Assembly: GCF_001039355.2 (NCBI RefSeq)
Contig: NW_019775491.1
Location: 737,740-801,739 of the forward strand
DNA length: 64,000 bases
From: Lingula anatina
Taxonomy: Eukaryota; Brachiopoda; Lingulata; Lingulida; Lingulidae
Direction of reading: 5' to 3'
Position numbers and translations under genes: made by a program. Positions 36,301-50,200 of the stretch are shown here, in pieces. Under the pieces are notes generated by a model that saw only the letters and a program-made list of their open reading frames with translations, made no database searches and had not been told where the DNA came from. How positions within the stretch are numbered: position 1 is the first letter of the stretch; each line of letters opens with the position of its first letter.

Positions 36301-39300
36301 NNNNNNNNNNNNNNNNNNNNNNNNNNNNNNNNNNNNNNNNNNNNNNNNNNNNNNNNNNNNNNNNNNNNNNNNNNNNNNNNNNNNNNNNNNNNNNNNNNNN
36401 NNNNNNNNNNNNNNNNNNNNNNNNNNNNNNNNNNNNNNNNNNNNNNNNNNNNNNNNNNNNNNNNNNNNNNNNNNNNNNNNNNNNNNNNNNNNNNNNNNNN
36501 NNNNNNNNNNNNNNNNNNNNNNNNNNNNNNNNNNNNNNNNNNNNNNNNNNNNNNNNNNNNNCATATTTTACAAACATTCATGATATCAATATCAATAATA
36601 CCATTTATACAAGTAAGGCTGTCCAAATAAAAATCTAATTTCAAATTTACCTCAACACCAACTAAATCTATTCCCTCTTTCTCAAACACTGCACAAAGAT
36701 CCATGGACATCATGTTATCTGCGTACAAACAAACTGTATTTGAGACACACTGAAAAGAAAACATAAATGGGGTAAAACAACTGACATTAAAAGTTTTTAA
36801 TCATCTGATTTTCCATTATTTTTCTTATTGTATTAATCTCACAAATCAAGCAAAACCAAGACCAATTTTATACATCATCACACAAGAATGCAATTTATTT
36901 ACAAATAAATAACAATTAAAACCTCTTATTAACTGCACATGCAATCAGTTCACACGCATGCACATGCACCCACACACACACAAATTCATGTATCCATGGA
37001 AGTGACATACCTGTAACAATTTATTGTACACTTGTTTTCTTCCTAACATGGCTTCCTTGGCTGCTGCTCTCAGACTAAACTCTGGATCCAGAGGGTTGCT
37101 ACTGGCTGTGGAAGAACCCATGCTTTCTTCAAGCGGTGTGGGTGGTGGGGTGTGCTCCTCAAACACTGGCAAAGGGCAGATGGTGTCGCACATAGTCTTT
37201 GCAAAAGTCACATAGCGCTGGGACATGGTGACTACATCAAATACAGATCCAGAGATGGGGAGGTGGTAGGCAGGGTCGGCTAATGTTATTTCTGATAGTC
37301 CATGCTGGGTCTTTTGTGTAGTGGGGCTTTTAATGTGTGATCTACTACTTTTTCTGCTGGATGTTGGTCTCTGAGCAGTTGAAGCACTGTTGACTTTACT
37401 TGCTAAAATCCTGGGTTTTTGTGACTGACTTTTCCCCCTAAGACTGATAAATTGCAAGCCTTCCCCTAAGGGCTTTGCAGTGAAGCTACTCCTACTAACA
37501 TAGCTTCCGGTGTATGGATCAAAGTATGGCATCATTTCTGGCCTGGCATCTGCAAGCTCTCTCTGCTCAAAACTCTCTGAAGAAAGAACATCTTCATGAG
37601 CTGTCATCTGAGTTTGATTATCTATAGGTTTTAAATGGGCAATATGTGTGAGAGGTGGAAAACCAAACTCTTTTTCTTGTTCTGAATCATCCGTCTTGCC
37701 TGTCAAATTTCTGTTGCTGTCTTTGCTCCTTTTGATCCCCTCAGTGTCTGCTGCATTGACTGGAGTCCTTTCTGAAGAATGTGGATCTTTCTCAAATGTA
37801 ACCCCATTTTTTGACTTGTTCGCCTTTGGAGTCTCCAGTTCAGGAGAGCCAAACCATCTCCAATTACTGTCATCCTTCATTCCAAAAGGTGGCGAATAAT
37901 CGGATGTATCTGAACCATAATCTGATGAAGTGAAAAGAGTTGGAAGGGATTTGCTATGGTGTATGGTCTTCTGGAAAGTCAATACCCCTTGCATGGCTGG
38001 AGGTGTAACAAAGCCACCCTGTCCTTGCAAGAATGCGTCAGTCTGCCACACATCCACTGATCTGGTGTCCAAGTCATTCTGTTGTCTCACTTTACTCTGA
38101 TAGATTTCATAGTGAGTCTGTGGTTGCTGGAGAGATGACCCCTTCCTGTCTCCATGTACCAAAGCTTCCACGGTAATCCTTGAGGCCTGTCCATTCAACT
38201 GCGCATCCTCCTGAAAGAAAAATTAGAATTTTTAGATAAGGTTTCTTAAGATAAAGCTTCTATTACACATTACAATAAATTAACATAAGACAGAAAATCT
38301 TCAATCTGTGTTGTTGAGCTGCCAGAGAGATGGTGTGGTGTGCTGAATGCTGAGTGGTAACTTACCTCTATACCAGGAGTTCTGTGTGCTGATGAACTGC
38401 CAGAGAGATGGTGTGGTGTGCTAAATGCTGAGTGGTAACTTACCTCTATACCAGGAGTACTGTGTGCTGATGAACTGCCAGAGAGATGGTGTGGTGTGCT
38501 GAAGGCTGAGTGGACAGATGGAGTCAGGGAGAACATGGAGGGAGAGTGCACTCTGCTGTTATCACTGCCTAATGGTGCCAGGGATGCTGCCTGGTACAGC
38601 TCTGATGTTAGCTTGAGCATTCGGAACTAAAATAATACCAGTGCACATTTCATGTAGAACAAATGTACTGAGAAATATTTTATGGTTATTTTCCTATCAA
38701 ATCATCTTATTTCAGGAAAAAGATCTTTTCACTACTAACAGATAAGCAATGGTATAAGATCAAACTAATGCTTTTCACTTAAATATCAATAAATATAACT
38801 CATTAAATTAAATTGTTTTAAAGCAACTTCAGTTACCTGTTCTGTGGCCACAGATTCCAGCACCAGTGTTTGCATGTGTTCCTTGAGGACATAAAGCCAG
38901 TGCAGAACTTGAAGCAGAAAAGGATGTCTCCACCTCTGAAACCTTAAAAAAATAATAATAGATAAATAAAAAAAAAATGTTAAATGTTCCAAACAGATTC
39001 AGCACATAAACTTTTTATTATTCTTGCATCTTATCAAAGTTGCACAAAGTACACAGGCAAAACTTAAACAATTACTGATTAAGTGTGTGTGTCTTCTTAA
39101 CAAATACAACTAAATAGACCAACTAACTTTGGTCTGATGAAGCAGGCCCAGTCCTGGTCAAGTTGTGACAGTCTATACGCCAAGCTGACCATCAGCAGGT
39201 CTACCTCGTCTCCAGCCTGGAGAATAAAACAAAAATGTTTGAGCATATTAAAAATGGCACAACCAAACTGAGAATTCAAATATAGAAATAAAAGGAAAAT

Positions 39301-41150
39301 AAAATAAAAGTGATTTATCTATTTACATTCTAAATTGCCAAAGGGTTAAAATCCAAGACAAAAAAATTCTCACCGTTTGCTGCAGTGTGGTATCACATAG
39401 ATCCTCAACATCTTCCATCAATTTTTCATAAAAGGAAACTGCTGCAATTTGGCTGATGTTGAAATAACTAGAAAAAGAACAAATGCACAGACTTACATAT
39501 TTCTTTGCATTTAGTTCATGAACACAAATACTAGTCTAAGAATCAAAACTTAATTTTCGTTAGTTTCATAGGTAAAACTAATACTACTTTTTTCTCATAA
39601 AAGGTTTTGAAGATAACATGAGCAAGTTGAATAAACCCATATATTGGGATCCATCATTTCATACTTACTCTTCAAATGTAGCTTGATAATTTGTTCGGTA
39701 ATCAATCAATTCATCCCTGATGTTCAACATAATGACATTAAGCTGAAAACAAACAAAACAGACAGAGTAAAAAAAGAAATACTTAAGGGTAATAATGTAT
39801 TTCTCTTACGTAAATTTATAAAGATTGCAACTTTTTAAAAGTGAACAATATTAAAGCAAATTGTACTTAAAATTGAATTTCTTAGCGCCTATTTTTATTA
39901 TCTACAAATATTGGAGATCAACACAACCAAGTATAACTAATTATGAAACAATAAATGAACTAGGTGATAGATAAATACCATTTGTGCATATAATCAGAAC
40001 TTCGAAGGGGGATTCTATAGTCCCTCTTTTTTAAGAAACTAAACTTGGTGAGACCAGTACAAATATTTTTAAAAAGTGCTAATGTCATGGAAAAATCCCC
40101 ATTTAAGTTTCTGCCACCAATGATCACGATCACTGTTCTTTGTTGCTAATGAAAAGAAAAAAGTCCGTCTTAGGTAAACTCACTTACCAGTTTTGCAGAT
40201 AGTGGTTCCAGCACAGTGTTCATCTTGAGGTCAGTGGAAGCTATGGTTTTGTGTCTCTCATATGCAACCAAAAAGCTTTCCTGAATGAGCAAGTTGAAAA
40301 TATATCACAACTGAGAAGTGCTTCTTACAATAATGAGTTAAAAAATACAGTGTGATTATCAAAAATAAATAATATAATAATCTCTTATGGCCAAAATTTA
40401 AATGATAAGCAGTCATGCTCAGTACAAAGAACAAGACAAATAGTATAAAAAGCTAAAAGAAGGGACTGCTTTTTGTTACAATTTTGACAATAAAGAATTA
40501 CAGAAAATCAAAGTTTTTGTCAGATTATTAACAGCATTTATATTTCACTACTGCATTGCTATAATAAATGCTACAGAAGTGTATAAATATCACTGTACCT
40601 CAGCATACTGCTGCAGCCAGTCACCAACAGAGGACTGCTTCTTGCCAGACAGATAGACCTTCATCTTCAGGATGTTATCCAACAGCTCAATGATGGTGCC
40701 TGATTTGAAATTACAGAGGCACAATTTCAAAGAATTATTTGTGTAGTGTGAATTAAAAGCTATAAGTACAAAATATGCTCCGTATTTCAGAAAACAAAAC
40801 AAGAAAAAAAATTTTCAGTAAGTAGAGAATAAAGCTGAGGCTCAAATGTTATCTTTGAACATACTGCAAAGTTGGTTTTCAAGTTGATAACAAATTACAA
40901 AATGAACTTATAACTGACCTACTCCACTCTGTGGTTTATTTTCAGGAAACAATCTTTTCATTTTTGTCAGGAAGTTGCCACACTGTCCATGTAGCTGGAT
41001 AATTGCTGTTTGAAGCTTCTCAAACTGTAAGAGCATTTACCATTACTTTATTATGTTATTTAAAACCTCTTTAAATGTTACTTAACTAACATATAACAGA
41101 GAAGATCTTAAAACAGGAGAGTAACAGGCAACATGAGACACAGAAGCAAA

Positions 41151-41197
<47 letters not shown>

Positions 41198-44100
41198 AAA
41201 TAAAATATTTGAAAGTGTACTCTATACAGATAAAATTTTAATAAATTGAATCAATTGAGACTGTCAAAAAGTCAACACCAAACCTAATAAAAATTGATAA
41301 TGTCAAAAAGTATTCACCTCTTGCTTCACCATGATGACCCTTCCTCTATTTTGTGGCAGCATGTCACGGATATTGCAGAGAACACAGGTAGTGTGCTCCA
41401 CAAACCAAGGCTCACTCTCCAAATTCTCTGCTAAATACTGCAAGTACACTATCCTTCTGTATAACTCCCCCTAAAAATAAGTAATGGGTACTGTTCAAGT
41501 GTAAAAGACTGTTATCAGAAATGCATAATCTCAAAATGTCAGTGTATTATAAATTAGTATTCACTGATACTTCAACAAATGTATTGTTTAAGCCAATTAA
41601 CTATCATTTCATATAAGTAATGTCAAATCAAAAACATATATTATAATATTTTCTTTTTCCTTAGCTGAAGTAAAGGGTGACCAAGTGTATGATACCCCCC
41701 CCCCCCCCCCCCCTTAGAACAAGTATCATGACAACAAAGAAAGAATACACACCACACCATATCTGAGCCCAAACTCTGTGAGTATCCTGGCAGAAGTGGC
41801 AGAGTAGGGAACACAGCGTGCATACTGCGGAGTTCCAGCATTCTGCTGCTTCATACAAGTCTCAAAACTAAAGAGAAAAATAGTGCTCTTACAAATAACA
41901 ACAAGACCTTGATAAGATATAATGGATTAGATTGTTTATTTTTTAGATATTAACATCTGACCTAACTGAATTACATTTTTTAATATTAAAATTATGATAG
42001 TCTGGATAGTTTTCATCTCAAGGAGTGTCCAGACCTGATTTTTTCTACCCTTTACTGGTTTGTCTTCTCATAATTCATTTGCTCATTAACTTTGTCATGG
42101 TTAGCTATTACCAGAATAATGTTCTTTAATGGACAAATTAAGAATTAAATGGCTAGCCTTGTCATCAGATAACCTTTAGGAATTCATGAATATTTACCTG
42201 ATTAGTCTCCTCATGAGATACTCATATTCTTCATGGACTCGTGAGAGATCTACCGTTTGACCACTGCTGAGAGGGGGAAGCGAGAAGTGCCAGAACTTAT
42301 TGATCAATTCAGTGATGACAAGTCTTTGCTGCTGCTGCCATTTGTCATAGGCATTCCTTGTCTGGGGAAATTTAAAAAGTTCCACAATTAGTGAAAACAT
42401 AAACATATTTTAAAATATTCAATTAGCATGCCCTTAAAATTTTCAATTCATAAAAATGTGAAAAAAGTGCTCTGTGATATTGTAAATAAGTAGCGAAATA
42501 TTTTATAGAAAATATTCTCTACTTTTCACTTTTTCTAAAAGCAAATAAACTGTGAAGTTTCTTAAGTATGAATGAGTAAATTGGAACTCACCAAAAAGTT
42601 GTGAGGATTGTAAAAGGGATGTTTGTTATTTTCTAGCACTGACAGCTGGCCAACCAACTCTTCAACTAAGATCTGAAAAGAGATATACATGTAAATAGAG
42701 AGGTTATTCTGGTAAATATGATATATCAAGCAAATAATAACAATATTTGAATTTTAATCTCTTAAAAACTACCCACCCTCTTTCACTTAATACAACTTTA
42801 TGTTATGCAACAGAAAAAGATATGTTTTTAAATATGTTTTAAAAAGCCATGTGGCATTATATACAAAAATGTTAGCTCAAATATGTGATGCTGGAATTAG
42901 GCATTTCATATTTATCTAATTAATACCCTTCTGCTATAATGCCACAGTCTTTATCCATATGATAATTATATATTCTAAAATCAAAATTGGAAGACTTTCT
43001 AAACCATTAATATAAGTCAAATAAGAACATTTTTAACAAGTTGCATCTTAATTCATACCAAAGCTTGACCCCAATTACAACACCCTGTTTGAAATCTAAA
43101 GCAGAGAAAGTGCATTTGGTGGGAGTCTAACAGATGGCTATCTTATATTTCAGAAGTCTGAGAATACATATTCCTGTAGCTGGTAGATGTCAAGTGCAAG
43201 ACAAAGATAAAATCAGTGACTAACCAACTTTAATAACTGGGACTGAGACTGGCGATCACAATTGTAACTGATCACCATAGGAATGTTATTGAGTCCAAAT
43301 GTTTATTTGTAAGAGGCAATATCAGGAGGTAATTAAATCTTTATTAGATTTCATAGATAATCAACAAGTTATCAATGTGTACAGATCAGGGCATTTCTTT
43401 CAAGGAATCTCTTGCAGAAATACCTGCACCTGATACTGCAACTGCTGAAGACTTGCATAAAAACAATGATAACTTAACAAATACCCAATATATCTACCTT
43501 TGCAGGTGGTTTCCTTCCATAACTGTCATATACTTTCTTATTATATTGCATTGCTCTGTCTTTAGCCAGTCCAAAGGCTTGTCTCAGTAATTCACACATT
43601 CCGTCAGGCTGGACCAATGAGGCAGCTTCATCTTGCTGTTCAAAGGAGAACCCTGTAGGACTGATGGCTCTGAGGGATCGGTAATGTATGGAGCCCTCGG
43701 TGGAGTTCTCATAGCTATAAAGCTTGGCGGGTGTTGTATCTGAACTGGTGGAAGGGTTAGGGGTTGGAGTGGGCGAGGAGGGTGGGTCCGGTGCACACAA
43801 CTGAGGAAAATGGGCACACAGAATAGCATGTTTGTACACAGTGAAATCCTGAAATATAAATTTAAAAAAAAAAATGTTACAATGTGCCTTGTCATTTTTT
43901 TAGAGTGCATTTTCTGTAGAAAGTTACAAGTCAGAATTTAAATCTATTCAGCCTGTGAACAAGTTATATATAAAAATGATCATTTCATTTCTGAAAACAA
44001 CATCAAAGTGCATTCAAAACATATCCCCCAGTGTTCCTTATTTTTTATCTAGTTATTATATTTTGATAAAATTATGCGGTCTAATTAGTATTTTCAGTAA

Positions 44101-46830
44101 GATAATATAAGAATTAACTCAAGAATAATCCACAAGGTATAACACATGTGACAAATGATAAATATTAATGTAATATTCCTTTAATATAGCTTTATCACCA
44201 GTTTTGATTAATGATAACCTTCATATCTGGCACTGAAATGTGCCACAAATAGATTAACAATTTTACAGATTAGCACATAAAGGTCATGATTTTGTCTGAG
44301 GAAGCAGCTACTGTCAGTCAGATTACAGATATGATATTTAGATTTTAATCTTATGCAAACAGGATGATAGAGAAGCACATACTTCCTGCTCAGAACTGGG
44401 TAAACAAAAATAAAAAGCATATAAACCAAAGGATACCAAACATTCATAAAAACTAACCTTTTCATTCAGTTTAGAATTAGATGTAATTATTTTCACCCTT
44501 CCCGCTATGGACTCTAAAATAATAACACAAAAACATATTGTTAGTTTAGACAGACAAAACATTAAAAATCATATTAATTAAAACTTTATATATTAAGTAT
44601 GTATGTATTAAGTTTTAAAAGCTACATTAAATAATAAAACATAATGTAATTATTTACCAACTGGAGGTGGACTCTCTGACACTGATACATCAGCAGTATC
44701 ACTTCTCACCTGCAAATATCAGAATGGATGCATGTAACACTGAACTCTTAATTCAAAGATAAACACTGGCAAAACATCTGCAGTCTGAATTTTTTAACAA
44801 GCAAATTTTAAGTGTTTTTTTCAAAAATATATATGCAGACGATGATTAAAACATTGTGCCACACAATTTCTTTGAAGCTTTATTAAACAAACCGTTAACA
44901 CTGTTACACAGTTTTCAATTTAGAGCTGCTTACTAGTCTGATATTGCTAAATGTAGTGGGTTGAGCTGGTGTCAAATGTAGGCAACATTTCCTTGCTCTG
45001 TAAACAAGTAAACATACTTCAAAAAGCAGTAAGGAATCTTCATCAATACAAACAAGAAAGATAACTACGTATAACACTATATATTTCTAAATTATATTTT
45101 ATTGTATGTTCATAATTCTTCAAATACAAGTTAACCAAAACAACTTCTGGCTTGTGAACAATAAATTTGCCTCCAGTGACAAGCTTGAGATCATGGTTAT
45201 CTATTAACTCATATATGATAAATAACTCACGCCAGGGGTTTTAATAAGTGCCCTGCATGTGATAAGAGGAGTCCATCCATGAGTTGATGCACGTGCACAT
45301 AATCAAAGACACATGATTGACCTACCTGTTTATTATTGTGTCAAAACAGATTACTTACTCAAGATTGATAAAGTATCTCTGGATGTTTTTCAGTGCTCTG
45401 CAGTGCCTGTAATTGGAGAAGACAAAAGACTTGAAACTAAGATAGCTTTAACTATTAATGGTCAAATACAGATATCATAACATATAGTGCATTAGCGCAA
45501 AGAAATAAAAGCATTACATGAAATGAAATACTTCTATGGCAACATTACTTTTGATAACTGTATTCATTGACCACATTGGCTTTTTAAAACCTGATTAAAA
45601 TTCCTACACTGTTTTTAAGATTTTTGTCCTAATAAAAATGTTCCTTCATAAAAAAGCAAACATACACCTAAAATTTTCATCTACTTTTTTTTTCAGTCTG
45701 AAAAGTGTGTGAATATTTTTTTCGTATCATTTAACATTCAAGCCAGAAGCCATAAATCAAACCACTCCTTTGCCTTTCACTCATCTTGGCTAAATATTGC
45801 AGCTGTCTAGCTCCTTTTCTCTCACAAAACACCATAATAAATTTGTGTGTTCAAAAATCACTTTTGAACTTAGTTAAGCTTTGCATTTAAATCAGGCTGT
45901 AATTCTGTATTGTCATTGTATATTACTGTTATTATTCTTTCTAGGCTATAATTGTATTAACAGAAAAAAATGAACTATGTACATTCTTTAATTTGATTGT
46001 GCCAAAAGTAATTGTCAAAATAAATTTTAAATATAGCAAATGCTACTACTCTCTTTGGAAGTTTGAAATTTAAGGCAGTATAAGGTTTAAAACTTTGCCT
46101 AACACTTTAGAGAAACCATTCCCACAGATATTAGGACTGACCTATCTCCCTCCCTAACTCCCAGGGCGTTAGACTGATCTAGATGGATAGATCTAGGCAT
46201 GAGAAACCAGTCACAGATGCCTGCTTATTTTTCAGTCACCTTATCAAACATAAATATACTGCTTTCATTCCTTTCTAGTCCAATAACATCAAAATAAATA
46301 ATATATTTTGTATGCATCAATACTTCTAAGATATATAAATAATACTACTAATGGAGCAATGTTTAAAAAATACCGGTCCTCAGTAGCTCTACCTTATTTA
46401 AATCACTTTGAATGAAAATTCCCAAAAGACATTTCCACTCGCTGTAAATACCAGACAGCATAAGATAGAAAGAATTCTCATATCAGACGCATAGCAGTTG
46501 TTCTCAAGAGTCACTGACAGTGATAAGCTTTTTGGAATTTCTGATTGTGTTGTTTTCATTTTCGTTTTCCGACAAAAAAGTTCGATAACATATAAACAAA
46601 CAACAACAACAACAAAAAATTAATAAACATAGCTAATACCTTAACAAAACATTCCCAACTTCAATGTTCGGGTTGTTTTCTTTGCTGTCTTGTCCATTCT
46701 CAGCATTTGCAATGTCCAGGCTCCTCCATTTATGTTCCTCTGCCTCATAAAACTTCCCTAACACTTCGGTTATTGGTATCAGATTTGCACTCTCGCTAAT
46801 TGATACCACCTTCTTTCGCCGACTTGACAT
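30384..46830 (-). CDS. Large Munc13-like (MHD2) and DEP domain protein, about 29 exons
   Basis: Starts MSSRRKKVVSISESA at 46830; stops at 30384. Exons read through with fitting phases, about 1,900 residues in all. The N-terminal half is helical, Leu-rich and free of low complexity (for example exons 42363, 41471, 39742 and 39220). A 1,200-nt exon (38210-37011) encodes a 400-residue Ser/Pro-rich disordered segment. Exon 33476-33207 (PLIDFFTDHLTSLAQWLYRD, FLEVLWLFLAKDF) and the next two (32902 and 32672; KLQLYTTPTVRLMRLYLQL) resemble the Munc13 homology domain 2. Exons 32352-32178 (CFSGQELVDWIV) and 31763-31617 (GHLGQKMLEKGVIC) together form a DEP-like domain interrupted by an acidic Ser-rich insert. 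The last exon (31363-30384) is disordered, then ends in a conserved-looking globular tail. No C2 domain or transmembrane segment is seen. I do not recognise a named orthologue. A role in membrane tethering or priming is inference from the MHD2 likeness only. Confidence 0.7.
34968..36088 (-). repeat. Duplicated gene segment, copy A (beside assembly gap)
   Basis: These 1,121 bases match 36562-37682 at a constant offset of 1,594 with no indels, only isolated substitutions (for example ACAACTAAGG against ACAAGTAAGG, and GTGACCACA against GTGACTACA). It holds the exon starting at 35158 and the 3' part of the 400-residue exon, cut by the gap. It is most likely an uncollapsed allele. Confidence 0.9.
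36089..36561. other. Assembly gap (473 N)
   Basis: A run of N with the same 1,121-base segment on both sides. Open frames reported across it are artefacts. Confidence 0.98.
36562..37682 (-). repeat. Duplicated gene segment, copy B (used in the gene model)
   Basis: Second copy of the segment. Copy B is continuous with the upstream part of the 400-residue exon (up to 38210), so the gene reads through it. Its exon 36752-36651 (CVSNTVCLYADN...) duplicates 35158-35057. Confidence 0.9.
38321..38520 (-). repeat. 78-bp tandem coding repeat with repeated splice donor
   Basis: Three units with exact 78-bp spacing (GCCAGAGAGATGGTGTGGTG at 38321, 38399 and 38477). Each encodes HSAFSTPHHLSGSS plus AHSTPGIE in the full units. 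Two units contain the donor GGTATAGAG|GTAAGTTACC, ending exons at 38444 and 38366. Both donors are phase 0 and 78 bases apart, so either joins the exon at 38210 in frame. Confidence 0.9.
41148..41205. repeat. (AATA)n microsatellite, intronic
   Basis: Perfect tetranucleotide tract in an intron of the Munc13-like gene. Long homopolymers also occur in its introns at about 34389-34400 (G) and 41694-41713 (C). Confidence 0.9.
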
Positions 46831-47205
46831 GCTTAATTCAAAATACGATATTTACATGACTTTTTGTGAAATGTTATAAACGTTTGTTATTTGAAAAACG
46901 CCATCCAACATTGGTAATATAAGAGTTCCTGTGCGTACATCACTCGGAATCCGCCGCCATTTTGTTCAATCACATGACTGCGATTGATTGGGTCGAAAGA
47001 CTTTTTCTATTTTGATATACTTTCTGAATGCAAATGAAGGCAATTAATTGACAGAAATATTGAAAGCAATGAGTATTGTCACCAGGACAGCCATGACATT
47101 TAATATTTTTTCTAAATATTTCACAAAACTTTAAAAATATCCCAACAAAGAAACCCATTAATTTGTTTCACAACGAGGCATTCGCGGGTCACATGACGTT
47201 GAAAG
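46831..47205. promoter_or_regulatory. Divergent (bidirectional) promoter
   Basis: Only about 375 bases separate the minus-strand start codon at 46830 from a plus-strand ATG exon at 47206. YY1-like words lie at both ends: CAAAATGGCGGC (minus strand, about 46951-46962) and AAGATGGCGGAC (plus strand, 47203-47214). A CCAAT box reads on the minus strand as CCCAATCAATCG near 46981. No TATA box is evident. On the minus strand the first ATG gives a 6-codon upstream ORF (MAADSE, then stop) before the main start. Confidence 0.6.
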
Positions 47206-47224
47206 ATGGCGGACATTCCAGCGG
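47206..47224 (+). other. Putative first exon of the nuclear-protein gene
   Basis: ATGGCGGACATTCCAGCGG followed by the donor GTAAAA. Joined directly to the exon at 52428 the phase is wrong: the ATG would open a frame of about 30 codons that stops early. Either this ATG starts an upstream ORF and translation begins at 52437, or a small exon of 3n+2 bases lies in the 5.2-kb intron. Confidence 0.45.
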
Positions 47225-50200
47225 GTAAAAATATAATCCGTCTGCAATGTTCTCATAATATTGCAACGTTTGTGACTGATAATGCATCGTAACAATAAGA
47301 AATAGAAATATAAGGTAGGTTTTTATGCGATGTAATGGTGACTCTTTGAAATTAAAATATGTAAATATTACTAGTAATGTTAGAAGATTGGTCAAAAAGT
47401 AGGTCAAACGTGCCTGTGCGTGTGGGGTGCATGTGTCGTGCATGCAGGTTTGTTTTAATTCACAGTTAAATCTTAGGATATCCTGAACCGGGATGTATTG
47501 TTAAGTAAAATGCTTGTGTGTCAGTTTGCGTTCATTGGAAGCCCTCCCTTTTGTACACATGAATTATTATGATTGATAATAACAATATTATTCAATATTG
47601 CAAACTTACATTGTACATATGCAAAGTACGTATCATTATTGGATATTTGCATTGATGTTTGTTTAATGGGAAAACAACTATTCATTTTGTAAAAAAAAAA
47701 ATGGATTTACCTGGGACAATGGATAATTTCCCCATATGAAGCAATAGTTAATTAATCCATTCCAACATTCAAAGTTAACCCCTGTTTTTTTCTAAAAAGT
47801 TTGGTTTTTTGTAATATTCTCTTAAGAGATTATTACATAGTGTAGTCATCTATGGGATAGTATGATATGATGTGATGACAAGCACAAATTCTAGAATAAA
47901 TTGCGTTAACCACTGTTTTGGTGGTAAAATAGATTTTATTATATTTCTACCAGTTGTTTACAATGTATTTTTAGTGAAATATGGAATATATCATACGAAC
48001 AGTTGTTACCCCTTTAACTGTACAAGTTAAGATATTGTTTCTTAAAAGCTTAAATTAATGACTTTGCAGGTAGTGTAAAACTTTTCTTATGTGAATATTA
48101 ATCAGTTATTTTCTGAGTTTGACATGTTATTTGTATTTATTATATGAATTTTTATTATGTCCCCAGATGAGTTATATAATTGTTTTTTTTTTTTTTTTTT
48201 TGGGGGGGGGGGGGGNTTTTTTTTGGGGGGGGGGGGTGCTTGTGTGCATTCCTTTTGCCTCAGATTGACCAGACTCGATAACAGTTCATGTACTGTGATG
48301 GATTTGTGGAGTAAGGCTACTCTTTTAAGTGAAAATTTCACAGTTTTAAAGGCAATTAAAATTTATTCATATGTCAAGGTATGTGCATAAAGGATCCCTT
48401 CTGTGATAAATGAATGAGTTGCCGATGGCCATGTAATAAACTACTAGCAGAATTCCCACTCACCATTTTCTGTGGGTTTGCATGTTATTTTTCAACACCT
48501 ATGCACTTTTTGCTGGATATTGGGATCGAGTTGTTGATGACAGTTTCACATGTATTCCTCTTACAAAGGGTCTACTGCAGTGCATCCATGAGTATAGGCA
48601 ATCAAGGCATTGGCTGGTACATGCATAACCCTTACAAATTATGATAAACCACTCCTTATAATAAAACTTTAGTTCATATTATTGCAATGAATAATTCACT
48701 TAAATATAGTGTAAGTGCAGATAACTTTTCTCTTTTAAGAGACCTGATGTTTTCCTTTTAAAGGTGATTTTTTGTCTAGTTTTGTACATGAGGTTGTTGA
48801 TTGTGGTTAAATTGATGAATCAATACCATAGACCCGTTAAAGAAGCATACTTTTTATTGAAAATGCCAAAATTAATAACTCCAATTGAAATTGAAAAAAT
48901 AGAAATTTTGACACAAGGGGTGTTATATTAATAAACAGAAGACAGATAAGTAATGCAGAGAGCTTACATATTTCTTAATGCAAACATCTTCACCATATGT
49001 TAAATATTTGCTAGGTATATCTTTATAGTATTGTCAAAAGAAAGATTTAGTATCCCTGATAGTTAACTGTGGCTTGATTAAATGGCAGTTAACTGTAGTT
49101 GGCTTGAGTATATAAGATGTGACTTTTTCCTAGAGATTAATGCCTTTTTTAATGAACCTCTTGTGAATTAATGCAACTTTATCACAAGAATGAAACATCC
49201 GCCATCATTTGGAAAACCAGTTGAATTTTCCATGCAGATTTCATAGTGATCATTAAGTACTGGACAGTTAAAGTTAAACTGGTACCTTGTAGAGAATTGT
49301 TTATCACAAGATAAGATTGAACTGGCCATTACCTAGTGCTATTATCCTGCCTTCACCCTGTGCTGATTACTCAATAAACCTGTTTCTGATTGATATCTCA
49401 TGGTTTCAAAAATCACCTTTACAGTTACGACATGGAAATTATATGATTGGAGGCTTGACAAGTGTGGCATTTTTGTTTCCTAATTGCATCACAGTTTGGT
49501 GGTATAACAGGTAGTTTTATTTCAACTTTAATAGGATTCTAATTAGATGTTTAAAAGGTAAATACCGAAGTCAAGATGGATACTTATGTGATTTTAGATT
49601 TTTTTCTCCTAAAATATTGATGATCATTTTATTTTGATGATTATGTGTACTTTTTCAGATTTGAAATTCTTAGTTATAAATTTTATTTACCAAACAAAAG
49701 ATGGAACAATTTTATCCCAGACCACCATATATACATACTAATATGTGATGGCAGTCATTATATTGGCCCACATCTATATGTAACAGTAGGCTGGCTGATA
49801 GCAGTGTTTGTCATGGAAACACAGTTATTAAACCATTTGCAATTTACATCCTGCATTAAGTGCAAATATATTTAGTCCACATTGTATATAATAATGGTTG
49901 CCTCTTTCGTTAAAAGTCTTCTGTAGTTGACGAGGCTCAGGGCTGAACTAACAGTAGATATTGATTGGCAAGCTGAAGCAGTCTTCACTGAATTTGCAGA
50001 ATCTGAGTAAGATGGGAAGTTATTTGGTGCATGCTATAAGGTAATATGCTGTGTTCACTATTTGAATATTATCAGCAAGGAAAATTGGATCTTGAAAATG
50101 ATTCACAAAGCATGCTGTAAATGTTAGTATAATACAAACTCTGCATTGATTGTAAATGCAGCAGTTAATGCTATTAACTTGTTAATGTATATTGCAGGGG

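Noticed and set aside
36024-36764. Open frames of 175-408 codons running through the N block
   Set aside because: They exist only because N is read as open. The real exon ends at the gap.
30384-46830. Assignment of the Munc13-like gene to MAP3K4, a gamma-tubulin complex protein or codanin
   Set aside because: I compared it from memory with each. There is no kinase domain, no GCP signature and no collinear match, so the gene is left unnamed.
48102-48390. ORFs with poly-Phe/Gly or poly-Pro/Lys
   Set aside because: They come from a poly-T/poly-G tract containing an N, a sequencing artefact.
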